The notes: generated from the letters alone by a model not told the origin. A stretch of DNA of 64,000 bases from Spongospora subterranea f. sp. subterranea (GCA_049724395.1 JAUGWO010000269.1:30196-94195); one strand, 5' to 3'. Positions 28,035-40,048 are shown, numbered from the stretch's first letter. Numbers and translations are program-made.

Positions 28035-28658
28035 GGGGACGGTGCCTGCTTCTGAACCATGCATTGGCGAAACACCCTTCAGTCCCTTTTGCCAACGGAC
28101 TTGCGTTGAAGGAACGATATATTTTCGCGAAGTTTTGAGGGAAGAGGTTCGATTTTGTCCTTAAGTAAATACAGTGATTGGGCACAAAATGCGAAGGATT
28201 ACGCAAACACGCACCTTGGGGATCCAAAGAAGTATGCGGATGAAACAACGCCGTTTTTTGTCACTGCTGTCCTCGGCATCGATGTCATAACCATAAATGT
28301 GTTTGGTGAAGTGTTCCGACCGTCAGTAATGATGCTCGACTCTACCGATCCAGCCGTTCGGATTCTTGTTCGGCTTCCACTGGTTAATGCATTTGTTCTT
28401 CATCATACATTTGGGAAGTCAAATCAGTGGCATCTCCAATCGGAAATCGCGTGTCAGCGAAATCAGCTGAACCACTTCGGTGCTTTGCTAGGCTCTGAGA
28501 GCCTTTGTTTACCAGCCACTGTCTATCTGAATCTCTTGAGGCGAACTGAAGTTGTGATGGCTATCGGTCAAGAACATCCTGCCAAGGTTGTATCTCTTTC
28601 AATTCATACTCTACCGATTTTCATTGAGCTTTTGAAAAATCTGCCAAGAATTGAGTAA
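28035..28658 (+). pseudogene. OTU-like cysteine protease remnant
   Basis: OTU domains are papain-like peptidases that cleave ubiquitin chains, and are carried by several transposons. Near 28037 the frame reads GDGACF, matching the catalytic D-G-x-C-F motif. About 60 residues on, DPKKYADETTPFFVTAVLG and IDVITINVFGEVF match the conserved W/Y-x-x-E block and the hydrophobic strand. A possible His region (SNQWHL) follows near 28425. A stop falls straight after GDGACF and one frame change separates it from the 167-codon frame 28155-28658, so it is broken. Assignment rests on motif order, not alignment. Confidence 0.5.
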
Positions 28659-29499
28659 TTTTGTCAATGAAAAATCTACCGATTTTGAGTAATTTTGCCC
28701 AGCGGAAAAAGACGGAGAAGTGGTAATTTTCGTCACGCGACGGCGTTCCTCGGCCGGACGTTACCCCGTTGACAAAAGTCCACCAATCATCAATTCCTGG
28801 CGGCAAAGAGCCGGCGAAAGCAGCGGGAAATCAGAAGATACTTTTGAAATGGCTGTCATCGCATAAAAACAATTTTGATTTGGCTTCAAAACTAGATGCC
28901 CTGGTGGAACATGAAACCAAACGCCGATCCGCTCGAAACCTGTTTTGTTCAATCAGAGATGTCGATATCAGAGATGACCCTGATAGTGAAGATGTGCATC
29001 GCTGCATTCTTGAAATGGTAATTATGTTGGATAGTATTATAATGGTATGTAACTCCCCTCAGGTTTCGCATGTTGTGTCAACCTTGTCGAACAGTCAACC
29101 TTCACCATCTAGCAGCATTGTACCGTTGCTCTCAAAGCGTACCAAGGAACTTTCTTGGCTGCAGAGGTCTGCGTAGTTTTCTTCTATGAAACATCCCAAA
29201 ATTGGGTCGCCGCGATTATCAACTGACTTCGAAAGTGTTCGCACGCCTGAAAGGTTGAAGCACGAGTAATTTTGCTCCTCTAATGTTAACACTAACTGCT
29301 TAATTCAGCTACCATTAAGAATTGAGTCACCAGCATCGAATGTAACAGAGCTATTGGTGTTCATTTGACATCGATGACTGCTAAGTCGATTGAATCCTTG
29401 CTTCCGGAGCAGTTTCGCAATCTTGCAGCTCCGGATAGCAATTTTTCACTTTGTTATTCGCGTTTCAGTAATCATGCACCGAAACAAAGTTTAAAAGTC

Positions 29500-30960
29500 A
29501 ATGGCAGCGACGGGTTATCTTGCCAAGCTTTGTCAGCCAAAGCAAGACTGGTTAATGATAATGCTGAATTACAGTATCTACCGGGTACATTATCACGAAA
29601 AAGCCGGTGCTGGCAGGCCTAACTCATTTCTCCACATTCGCTCTCGTATCGTTGAGATGTTAGACCAGTCTGAAGAATTGAGTAATTTTGTTGCAACCAG
29701 TATATGCTAAGAGTCATAACTTTGGTTGTTAGGTCGACTCATCACTACAGAGCAACTGTATCAGTTGATAAGGAATGAATTTTCTCGCGACGAAAAATTT
29801 TTCACGGCGAAACTCGATTCTTCAAAAAAGTCACACCCCAATTCGCTACACCAGTTCGTGCGCCGGGTCTTGCTGGACAACCGGTATGAACTTCGGAAAG
29901 GAGCTTGCTTATATATGTCAGTGAATAGTTGATGACAGGTTCTCTACCCGCACCCCAACCGTTTCGCAAAGCATTCCTCTGAACTGGAAAGAATTAGCAG
30001 AAAATAACGCTGAGTATCTACGAAAGTTATTTCGATCAAAAAACGTGGATGTCGTGATCACAGCGGATGAGGTTTCAGCTCGGACTACCAAACTGTCGGT
30101 TCTTACTCTATATTCTGGTGTTTTTGAAGTTTCATGAAATTGCCTTAAAAGCCATTGGCAAAAATTGAGAAAGACATATCGCAAGCGCAATTTTGTGGCA
30201 AAACGGGAAAAAGACATATTGAAATATTGTGCAAGCGCACGACGAGAAATTTGGGGCAACGGTCATGGTTGCGTGCGAACTGTTAACCTCTCAGTTATTA
30301 CCGGCAATGATAATATTTACCGGAAAATTTGGTAAACGGCTGTGTGACCAGTATCAACACCACAAACCCTCGTTAATCACTTTTAACGAGCAACACTGAA
30401 AAATGAATACTACAACCTTTAAGATGTATCTCAGGTGGATTCATCTCTAAAAATTATCGAAGCATGCGATTTACTAATTCTGTTTTCAGATTTGTAATGG
30501 GATTATTTCCAAATAGAACCATAGGATTGACGGTGGACCGATGCCGTCAGCATTATGGCACAGAGATTGACAGTTTTGTTGATACCTTGAACAAAGACGA
30601 GAGTATTCCGGGCAAGATCGTCTTAGGGTACATTGGAGAAGGACTTACACCAATTTTGCAGGTTTTTTTTGTGAGGTTGAGATTGGAGTTTATTTCAACT
30701 TTTTACAGATGTACCTGATGTGTGTATCAATCGCGCTTTGAAACAGCGTATCCAAAGTAAATATTATTTATTAAGAAACGATAAAGCGCCACAATTTCGC
30801 CCAGGTAAACGACATAATCAAAAATTACGTTTTCAAAATATTTATTTGCTGTAGGTGAAAAGTTTCATGTAACTCGTGATGACATGATCGGTATAATTGA
30901 GTCGGTCATCAATGAGAAAATTTCGAGAATCGCCAATCGAAGTGGATAGCGAACGCATTT
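29500..30960 (+). pseudogene. DDE_1-family transposase remnant
   Basis: Signature pieces appear in order: a helix-turn-helix-like EKAGAGRPNSFLHIRSRI (about 29600); KFFTAKLDSSKKSHPN and VRRVLLDNRYELRK (29800-29900); first acidic block VDVVITADEVS (about 30045); second block IGLTVDRCRQHYGTEID (about 30520); third block LGYIGEGLTPILQ with DVPDVCINRALKQRI (30630-30760), the DDE_1 pattern of P/G-G-L-T-x-x-L-Q-x-x-D-x-x-x-N-x-x-K. A 48-bp gt...ag segment (about 30661-30708) interrupts the third block and may be an intron. Several frame changes and stops make it non-functional. The pogo-like copy at 41.2-42.3 kb is a distant relative. Confidence 0.6.
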
Positions 30961-31560
30961 GTCAAATGTGGGCAAAACCCTGAAGCGTTTCACTCGCAGA
31001 GTTCCGACGCCATTTGGATGACCTTGCTACGAACAGTTTGTACGCGGCAATGCTCAAACACCAGCAGGCTCTGAAGTTGTAAATACAACCAATAAACAAA
31101 GCTACATGGAATATTGTCCGCATTTGACAACTCATTCGCTATTTCACTAAAGCTCTGAACGAATAAAGTAATCACTGATGAAAAGTCGGCTGAAGAATTG
31201 AGTAATTTTGTCATGAAAAAGCTGAAGAATTGAGTGTTTAGTATATACCAGATCATCTCCGTATTGTTCTCATCGGACTTTTTCACGCCCTTTTAACGCA
31301 AAAAAAATCGCAAAAATGTCCATCTTTCCAAGCACAACTGTACAATTAGCAACCGAACATCAACCAGAGGGTTGCGCCGCTCGGACTGTTTCCTCTACTG
31401 TGAGACCGCCCAATGGATAAATTTTTGAATTTTGTCATTACAAGGGCTCTGAGATGGATAACTTTGTCACCAAATCTCTAAAAAATTGCACTAATTTTGT
31501 CATTTCCACGGAGTTTTGCTAATTTTGTCAGATGGATAATATTGTCATCTGCGGCACTTA

Positions 31561-31850
31561 AATTTCGAAATTTTTAAATTTAAAATATTATTTTTTTCTA
31601 ATAAAAAATATAATGTTGTCTTGAAGTGAAAATGTGTCAACTTGTGCTGTCGCACTGATCATGAGTGTACATATGGGAGTGCGCAGCCCCTCATCTTTTC
31701 GCCGCTTGTGTACTGTAGATATAAAACGACTGTCTGAATCTCAATTTTGTTGGTACTTATGTTGTCAGACCCCCATGTGTAGATATTAACCTTGTTTCCT
31801 ACGGTATGACAGACAACTAACGAATGATTATCAATCTGTGCGGGTTCGAG
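31561..31850. other. AT-rich spacer
   Basis: AT-rich, low-complexity sequence (31561-31620) followed by non-coding sequence; nothing recognisable. Confidence 0.4.
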
Positions 31851-31857
31851 TCAGGTT

Positions 31858-32520
31858 ATCGTTATCAACACAGCCACCCTCTGCAACTCCTTCATTCAAA
31901 CCCGCACGGTTAACGTAATTCTCGATGAGATAATGATACACTGGTCGTATTGGGGGTTGTGGCCTCAACCCGACTTCGTGTTTTTGTTATCATTTTGACC
32001 ACGTCTAAGACGTAAGTTGAGGATTCTTTTACAATGGTTGGGGCTCAGTAGTTTGACATCCTTGATCGAGATACGGAAAGGAATGCGGTGAACAGTGTGG
32101 ACATTGGTCGTGGAGCGGACTGTCCAAAGCCCCGTTTGATGAACTCGGGAACCATGATATTATAATTCGCTGAAGAACGTCTCCATCATCGTTTCCCTAA
32201 TCAAACTTGGTGGCGATCGGCAATCTTGAACAATTTCTAACCAGATTTGAATTCAAAAAACGGTGTGTTTATTATCACTCTTCCACAAGCTCATTCTCGT
32301 CATGAAGCCACCTTCTTGAAGGTAAGGCAGTTGTGGAACCCGATAATGATAGCGACCGCCTCCATGAGTGATCATCGGAATATGAAGCTGATGAGCAAGG
32401 TAAAGTCATGATGATCTTAGTCTGATCAAACATCTCGTCGGTGATCACCAATGGCGGAAGTGCAGCAATACGATCAACAGTTGACGGAGATCTGGTATTA
32501 ATCATCGTTTCAATAATGTA
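31858..32520 (+). repeat. recurrent module, copy A
   Basis: It begins with gttatcgttatcaacacag and cgatgagataatgataca, which recur in direct orientation at 33772-33880. A + frame at 32060-32170 reads RDTERNAVNSVDIG, then CPKPRLMNSGTMIL. The right part (32275-32505) read on the minus strand gives MINTRSPSTVDRIAALP. The module is related to copy B (inverted) and copy C (direct). Confidence 0.65.
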
Positions 32521-32689
32521 ATATTAGAATGACTCGTCATGGATCTGGTTGAACAAGCTGGAGTTAGCCGTTATCATCTGTGTGTTCCTGGCTTTTGACA
32601 GAAAGGTTGTCCTCGGGAATTACCAAAAGAGGCAGAGTGGCAATCAGATTTCACTAGTTGGAGGGGATCGTTGATTCATCATCGTTCCA

Positions 32690-32870
32690 ATTAGTCAATA
32701 TCATGCGAAAAATTGTCAAGTTGTTCGTTTTTTGGGACGTTTGCGCACGGCCAACCCCAGCTTGTCCAACCAGATACAGGAGAGTGGGCCCGACTCCAGC
32801 TTGCCCAACCACATACACGAGATGATAACCTCCAACTCCAGTTTGTCCAACCAGACCATGAATATGGAAT
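32690..32870. repeat. short tandem repeat of about 40 bp, three copies
   Basis: ccagcttgtccaaccaga and near copies start at about 32757, 32796 and 32838. The array lies between inverted module copies A and B. Confidence 0.6.
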
Positions 32871-32899
32871 ACGAGTCATTCTGATCTCAACTTTGCGGA

Positions 32900-33585
32900 G
32901 TGATGATCAATAAAAGGTCTCCGTCAACTGTTAATCTTATTGTTGCGCTTCCTCGATTGATGATCACCGAAGAGACGTTTGATCAGATTGAGATAATCAT
33001 GATCAAACTCAATTCACCTATACAAGCCCGCTTACGACTCCGATTTTCACACCTGGAGGCGGTCGCCTCCAACACGGTGGCGCCCCCGACACCGTTCCCT
33101 GGTTGTACTGTTCATGACGAGAAGGAGCTTGTAAAGCCCTGCTCACCTCAATCTGGTTAGAAATTGATTAAAATTGACGACCCCTACTGACTTTGATTAG
33201 GCAACCGACGATGGAGACGTTCTTCAACGAAACACAATATCATCGGTCCCATGTTCATCAAATGGGGCTCAACACAGTCCGTCGGGACCAATGCCATACT
33301 TTTCGCCGCGTTCCTTGCCGTATCTCGATGATCAATCGTTCTCCCTAGGACGCCAATTACTGATGTTGCTACAGTTAGATCTGTTCTCCTCAACAGGAAC
33401 ACATTAACCTGGATATCCTGCAAAATGCCATTCAGACAGATTCTCTCCGCGTGTGCCAGCATGACTTTTCTATTTATGGCAAAGACATATTTCCCCAAGC
33501 CAATTTCATAATCATGGACATCAATGCAGCTGTTCAATGCGCCAATCCCTTTCTGGATTCGTTTTGGCCGGCAAACCCTATCCAA
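32900..33585 (-). repeat. recurrent module, copy B (inverted relative to A)
   Basis: The minus strand 33585-33184 reads HRDTARNAAKSM, then VEPHLMNMGPMILCFVEERL. The opposite strand 32900-33160 reads MINKRSPSTVNLIVALP and EETFDQIEIIM. Both are homologous to copy A with orientations swapped, so A and B form an inverted repeat with about 0.4 kb between. The longest frame (133 codons) also has a plausible N-terminal part with no known domain. Confidence 0.65.
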
Positions 33586-33737
33586 TGTCGACGATAAATT
33601 GACGAGATATTCTTCATTTTTTCAGGTTCCGAAGAACAATTACAAATTCTTTTACAGCAGATGTATGATAATATCCAAGACATCAAACTTCCCTGTTCTT
33701 ATTCATCAAATCAGATCGACTATCAGACGTCCCTATC

Positions 33738-35200
33738 ATGATGAATGCTAAATGGTACCATAGCTTGTTGGCGTTATCGTTATCAACCCAGTCCTGGACT
33801 GCAACCCGTTCATTCAAACCGCAGCGTAAAGCTAACGTAATCCTCGATGAGATTATGATACATAATCATATTGGGGTACTCTGTCAGATATTCACTGTTG
33901 TCAATTCATTGTCGAATCTTGATCGGGGGTTTGCAAACCTTTTCACGTCTTCATTAATACTTTCTCCGTTTGAGGCCCGTTTGCGGCCACTTACTGTAGT
34001 GCGGCCAGGGAATTATAGCCGCCCTCAAGCCGTACAGTTTGGACATCCATGTGGTCAACGTGATGATTTAACGCCGCTGGTTAAAAAACAAGCCCAGGTC
34101 CAAGTATCACCGCGAAACAAAGAAGCGCATGTTTCATGATTATCTATTCGGCCCATGCTTAATCTGAAATACCCCATTGGCATTCGGTGGTTTTTCTTTG
34201 TTAGGTTTTGCAATTATTTCTTCCCACGTCCTATGCTCACTATTTCTCAAAGTTGAGATTTCGCCTTCTTTTATTGTTTCGTCATGTATGGCCTTGTCCT
34301 AATATTGGGTTGAGAATAGTTTGACAATGATTTGGCTTGAGTGCAATGAAAGATCTTCAACGATTCATGTGTTCCTACAGTCTTGACCCGAGAATGCCAG
34401 CAAGGTGTTGTTCTCGATTACAACGCTGCGACATGGGTATTCGAGTGAGAAATTCGTTTATTCTCAACAGCGATAAACAGGTATCCATGCTCAAGCTTCG
34501 AAAAAGATCTCGTGTGCCAAGATCACACGTGTCCTCGCGCTTTCTACCTGCGGGTTCTCACGACATCTGTCTAAAGTTAATTCTACAAGTGTAATATTAC
34601 AGAGAAACATCCCATTGAACAGCCAAATGTTGTGAACATGGATCAGGATTCTTGGAATTTTGAAACAGAGCCTGTCTGAACTGGGTGAATCAACGGTTGA
34701 TCATTGAGATACTTCTAAAATTGTGGCGATCAGTATGGGCATTGGTCGTGAAATCACTGTTCTGGTCCCAATTTGATAAACATGGAGCCGATAAAAAGAT
34801 AATTCGTTAAAACCCGTCTCTATCTTCGCTTGTGCTATAAAAATCAGTGGCGATCTTAATTTTTGAATCGTCTCTAACCAGATTGAGTTCATAAACGCTA
34901 TGTTTATCAGCAGTCTTCAGCAGCTGGGAAACAGCCCATTGGTGTGGGGGCGCGCCACAGGCTTGGAGTCAAGATGTGATTGAGAAACTGGGACTGGGTC
35001 ATCGTCTGGTCCAATCATCGCATCCAATTGGGAGAACGACCGTCTCCAAGTTTGGCGGAATAGGAAGCTATCTTTGAATGGATATGAATAATGATTGATC
35101 ATCAATCTCTCTGTCGATCAAACTCGCCATCGATATTTACCAAACGACGCAGCGCAGCAGTTCGATCATTACAGTTGACGGAAGTTGCTCATTAATCATT
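33738..35200 (+). repeat. recurrent module, copy C
   Basis: It has the same left segment as copy A (33772-33880), a decayed RDTSKIVAISMGIGRE reading near 34700-34760, and a right segment with gttgacggaagttgctcatt near 35172. It is a longer and more decayed direct copy of module A. A 133-codon open frame at 33738-34139 falls in it; no domain recognised. Confidence 0.55.
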
Positions 35201-35995
35201 TTTTTATTGATCAACATCAGAGACTCGTATCACATACTTGTGTATTCTGGTTGGACAAGCTGGAGTCGGCCGTGTTGTCTGTAGATTGAGATCATCAATC
35301 ACACCCCAATTTTACGCATCGTAAACCGTCTTGTAAAATTCTTGAAATCAGCTTGTCTTCTGTCGACCGTAACGTCTGGAGCGACAGAAAAGGATGGAGT
35401 ACGAAAGGTCTGTTACAGGACCGCTGTTTCCATCAATAAATCAATGCGTGTTTAACTCGATACTGGGCTAGTTGAGTTAGTGCTTCATCCACTTGCTGCT
35501 GTTGTCGGGTGGCAGCTTTAATATCCATTAGTCAAGTCGGTTTGGCGTTAAATGGCATGGTGAGAATCGGTGTTGGCATTGACCTTTGAACAATATGTCG
35601 AGAGTCAGTGAGGAAACGGTGTTAAAGGCGTTGTTGGAACAGAGCTGCCCAGTTCGGATGGTCCGGTTAACTAGTTCATCCAAAGAAGGTCCATATTACG
35701 ATCGTATGAGTTTGTGCTAGGATGACGAGCGATCGCTCTGATGGCCCTAGCGTAAATATGGGTACTACAGACCTAACTCGAAAGTGTTGAACGCAAAAAC
35801 AAGATCAAAAGAGTTTACCAAAATAAGCTCACGGTGAGTACACGTTCATGACAGGTTCCAACATTCGACGAGGGTTTAGGTGAAGTTCGTTACCGTCTCG
35901 GGTGTTCTCTGAAAGAACTCACTCAGGCACCAGACTACATCAAGTAGTTGGGGGACAAATTTTCCAATCGTGGACTGCAGACTGGGTTTGAGGCT
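35201..35995. other. spacer without recognisable gene
   Basis: Only short frames; no domain, RNA gene or clear repeat seen. Confidence 0.4.
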
Positions 35996-35999
35996 ATGT

Positions 36000-36520
36000 T
36001 GGTTGCACTGCACTGTGGCGAATGAAGATCGACAATGTGTCGCCGTGAAACTGAAAGGGCCGAGGCTCTGGTCTTAGGACACCTGGATCTCTGTCCCGAC
36101 ACCATCGCTTTCGCCGTTTCAAAGCGAAAGGCGGCGGAGACTGCATTGGAAGCTGCGTCAGTGTTGCAATCTTCACAACTTGAGCAGCAGTACGAAACCT
36201 AATGCAATATTCATTGTGAGCGAAAGTCATTCTTGACGCTCATCAACGAACGAAAGGACTTCCATGGTGACGATGTAATCACTGTCACACAATCCCTTGA
36301 TTTTCGTATTGCAGCCCAAGTAGTGAAGTTCGCAACACTGACGCAGCTTCTGATGGTGTCGCCGTCTCTCACTCTCACATGGCTAAAGCGATCGTGTCCC
36401 GAAAGAGATCCGGATCGCCTATTGCCAGGTCCTTGGATTTTTCAATTTATTTGCCGACGACGACATATCTCCATTCGTCAAATGCAAGAACGGTCTACAA
36501 AGCGTCCAGTCTGTAGCCCA
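36000..36520. repeat. inverted repeat, arms about 210 bp
   Basis: Minus-strand 36205-36010 reads RTAAQVVKIATLTQLPMQSP, and plus-strand 36300-36480 reads RIAAQVVKFATLTQLLMVSP. Similarity continues through RDRDPGVLRPEPRPFQF versus ERDPDRLLPGPWIFQF. The arms face each other around 36235. Both arms keep a related protein reading, so the parent was probably coding; the product is unknown. The right arm sits in a 143-codon frame, 36233-36664. Confidence 0.75.
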
Positions 36521-36654
36521 CGATTAGACGAATTCGTCCTCCAAACACTTGCAGAGAGAGCGGATGTACTATGCCGCCGTCGGACGTCAACGCCATCGTT
36601 CCTGGCATTCGACAGGAGGTTCATAATCCATGCATTCATTAATGATATGATTTC

Positions 36655-37490
36655 ATTCGGTTGAATCGTTCATCAGTCGTGTTTTATCTACCAGGAGTGA
36701 CTGTGGTCCATAAAACGTAACATTTGATTCGTTCAACAGTCGTGTTTTATCTGACAGGAGTGACTGTGTTCCATAATACGTAACATTTGAATCGTTCAAC
36801 AGTCGTGTTTTATCTAACAGGAGTGACTGTGGTCCATAATACGTAACATTTGAATCGTTCAACAGTCGTGTTTTATCTAACAGGAGTGACTGTGGTCCAT
36901 AAAACGTAACATTTGAATCGTTCAACAGTCGTGTTTTATCTAACAGGAGTGACTGTGGTCCATAATACGTAACATTTGAATCGTTCAACAGTCGTGTTTT
37001 ATCTAACAGGAGTGACTGTGGTCCATAAAACGTAACATTTGAATCGTTCATCAGTCGTGTTTTATCTGACAGGAGTGACTGTGGTCCATAAAACGTAACA
37101 TTTGAATCGTTCATCAGTCGTGTTTTATCTAACAGGAGTGACTGTGGTCCATAATACGTAACATTTGAATCGTTCAACAGTCGTGTTTTATCTAACAGGA
37201 GTGACTGTGGTCCATAAAACGTAACATTCGAATCGTTCAACAGTCGTCGTGTTTTATCTGACAGGAGTGACTGTGTTCCATAATACGTAATATTTGAATC
37301 GTTCAACAGTCGTGTTTTATCTAACAGGAGTGACTGTGGTCCATAAAACGTAACATTCGAATCGTTCAACAGTCGTGTTTTATCTGACAGGAGTGACTGT
37401 GGTCCATACAAAGTAACATTTGAATCGTTCTACAGTCGTGATTTACATAACAGGAGTGACTGTGGACTGTGGTCCATAAAACGTAACCAA
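36655..37490. repeat. 63-bp minisatellite, about 13 copies
   Basis: The unit includes aatcgttcaacagtcgtgtt, ttatctaacaggagtgactg and tggtccataatacgtaacattt. Variants are caacag or catcag, taacag or gacag-type, and aaaacg or aatacg. Because 63 is divisible by three, a 252-codon minus frame (YGPQSLLLDKTRLLNDSNVT repeats) stays open. With no signal peptide or flanking domain, I regard it as non-coding. Confidence 0.9.
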
Positions 37491-37559
37491 ATGAAACATG
37501 AATGACCCACGCAGCTCAATGGGTAGAGTGTCGTTATTCCTATTGTCTATGCACCGTTA

Positions 37560-39480
37560 GCTCAATGCGTAATAAGCGGTAGTGGTATATGATTAAGCTG
37601 TAACGATAATGAGTATTTTAGAAGAGTGGTTTTATTGACTCAATAGAGAAGGATGGAGATTCAACGATGATTTAGTAACTCACGTCAACACGCCCCTGCG
37701 CTAAAGAATCGTGGTTGTTTAGAATGCTTGCCTTGTGGCGATTCAACATTCGTTCGTTGAGGGGTTTTGTGAATGCATCTGCGACCATTTTTGCAGTTGG
37801 ACAATATGTAAGTCGTATTCTTCCTTCGTCAACCTTCTCTCGAATGAAATGATGTTTGACATCAATGTGCTTGGTCCTTGCCTTGTTACAGTGATTTCTC
37901 TCTAGATATATTGCGCCTTGATTATCTTGATACAGGATTGATGTTTTTCCTTGAATCATGCCTATTTCAAACATCAAGTCTTGTAGCCATATGGCTTCCT
38001 TGGATGCATGACATGCCGCAAAATGTTCCGCTTCGGTGCTGGATAATGTCACTGCCCGTTGTTTTGAGCTTTTCCAGGATACCGTGTTGTCACCGATCTT
38101 GTAAATCCAACCGGATGTAGATCGCCTGTCGATTTTGTCGCCTGCGAAATCGCTATCTGCCCATCCAGTTTATCAAGAGTTTCCTGGAGTAAACCTGAGT
38201 CCGAGGTCAGCGGCTGATTTGATAAACTTGATGATATTCTGGGTCATTTTCCAGAGTTGTTTCGATGGCTTGATAACGTGTCTTGCGACAGAATTGACGG
38301 CGAATGTGATGTCGGGTCTCGTGTTGTTTGCGAGGTACATTATTGAGCCGATTGCTTCTCGAATAGGATAATTGACTCCACTTTCTTCGGACTGATCATC
38401 TTCTGGATCATATGTCTTGTCCATTAGTGTCGATCATCCCTTGCTGTGTTCTTGTCCGAACTTGTTCACGATTGACATTGCGTAATCGGTCTGGGTAAGG
38501 AGTAAGCCGTCGGTAGTCTTCGTGGCTTCGATCCCTAGGAACTGTTTGAGTTCACCCAAGTTCTTGATGCGAATTTGGATGCAAGTGTTTTCTCTAGTTC
38601 TTTAATTGAACTCAAGCTGTCGCCAGTGATCAGTAGATCATCGACGTAGGTTCCGATCATTGTCAAGCCTTGATTATCGTGCTTGTAGAAGATGCATGGG
38701 TCTTTTACAGATTGTGTGAAGTTGGCCAACTTGATTGGGGATACAAGTTCCTGTTGCCAAGCGCGTCCGGCCTGCTTTAATCCATAGATGGCTTTGTTGA
38801 GTAAACATGCTTTGTGATCGCCGCCGGACTTGACAAAGCCTTCGGGTTGCTGTAAGTAAATGGGGATAAGTAATGGAGCATTTAGATAGGCGGTGGTGAA
38901 GTCGAAGTGATAAACTGGCCATCGATTGCTCACTGATATTGCGATGATGATGCGGAGGGAAACACCTGTTAATACCGATGAGTAGGTGTCATGATAATCG
39001 CTACCATATCTTTGTGTATAGCCTTTGCTACGAGGCGTGCTTTGTGGCGTTCGTCGCCAATGGGAGTTCGCTTTTTTGTGAATATCCGTCGTGACTGCAT
39101 TTGCTTCGCGTTGGCGGGTAAATCGACTATTGTCCAGCTTTGGTTCAGTCTGTGGGATGCAAGCTCTTCCAGTGCTGCTTGATGCCATTGATCAGCGTCG
39201 GGTAATGTCATTGCTTGCTCATAGTTCTTAGGGTATGCGGCAGACGTGTTGTGTGCGTTGAAGTCAAGAGAAAATCCTTGATTGTCTATTGTTTCCAAGG
39301 GATCATGTGCGTTTTCCGGTGCTGGCGATGCGTCGGGGACCGCAGGGAATGATTGCTCGTCGAAGGTGACATCCCGTCGAACGTAAATAGTTTTGTTCTC
39401 CATGTGCTGTAGTATGTACCCCTTTTGGTATGGCGCGTAGCCAAGGAAACGGCATGTGTGTGATGTTTGTTGGATGGATG
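37560..39480 (-). mobile_element. Copia LTR retrotransposon fossil (copy 1)
   Basis: A Ty1/Copia element in minus orientation, retaining the end of integrase, reverse transcriptase and RNase H. A polypurine-like stretch precedes a 3' LTR that starts tgttgacgtg at 37690 and runs down to about 37560. Several breaks are present, so it is a fossil. Its 5' portion is missing: at about 39480 it meets an inverted copy of its own integrase-RT part. A second copy of the LTR start lies at 42819 (+). Confidence 0.85.
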
Positions 39481-40048
39481 TTCGAAGCGATGCATCTTAA
39501 TCGAATCGAAACTCCCTTATGATTATTGGTCATTCGCTGTGCACTATGCTGTCTATACACTGAACCGCCTCCCGACGCGACGAATCAACTGGCTCACCCC
39601 GCACGAGCTATGGATCGGAACCAAACCCCAGGTACCCCATCTGCGGCCGTTTGAATGCACAGCCTACGCCCACATCGATGCATCACTTCGAACATCCATC
39701 CAACAAACATCACACAAATGCCGTTTCCTTGGCTACGCGCCATACCAAAAGGGGTACATACTACAGCACATGGAGAACAAAACTATTTACGTTCGACGGG
39801 ATGTCACCTTCGACCAGCAATCATTCCCTGCGGTCCCCGACGCATCGCCAGCACCGGAAAACGCACATGATCCCTTGGAAACAATAGACAATCAAGGATT
39901 GTCACTTGACTTCAACGAACACAACACGTCTGCCGCATACCCTAAGAACTATAAGCAAGCAATGACATTACCCGACGCTGATCAATGGCATCAAGCAGCA
40001 CTGCAAGAGCTTGCATCCCACAGACTGAACCAAAGCTGGACAATAATC
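39481..40048 (+). mobile_element. inverted partial copy of the same Copia family
   Basis: It carries part of integrase and the start of RT, and mirrors 38990-39480 with few differences; the two face head to head at about 39480. It is truncated at about 40048, where a Gypsy fragment begins. Age appears similar to copy 1. Confidence 0.8.

Larger units (their letters stand above)
27600..31560 (+). mobile_element. decayed DDE_1 DNA transposon with OTU-like region and dispersed motif
   Basis: The segment carries an OTU-protease-like region (28035-28430), a DDE_1 (pogo/Tigger superfamily) transposase (about 29500-30960) and at least a dozen same-strand copies of TAATTTTGTCA or close variants. Copies cluster at the left (27604, 27636, 27729, 27822) and right (31203, 31434, 31471, 31495, 31521, 31543). 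A few lie inside (28656, 28688, 28724, 29267, 29684). Related modules containing a ctccgt...tttttcacgc core sit at both ends (27810-27890 and 31215-31300). The layout suggests an element with subterminal repeats, but I could not define terminal inverted repeats or a target duplication, so the ends are approximate. Confidence 0.5.

Noticed and set aside
36653-37411. 252-aa frame of 21-residue repeats as a protein-coding gene
   Set aside because: The 63-bp tandem array keeps a frame open without selection; no start context, signal peptide or flanking domain was seen.
36655-37490. CRISPR array
   Set aside because: Tandem units have no spacers between repeats, and the DNA is eukaryotic.
37507-37580. 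Additional tRNA gene (cagctcaatgggtagagtg)
   Set aside because: Only a D-arm-like stretch is present; no matching anticodon arm, T-arm or acceptor stem.
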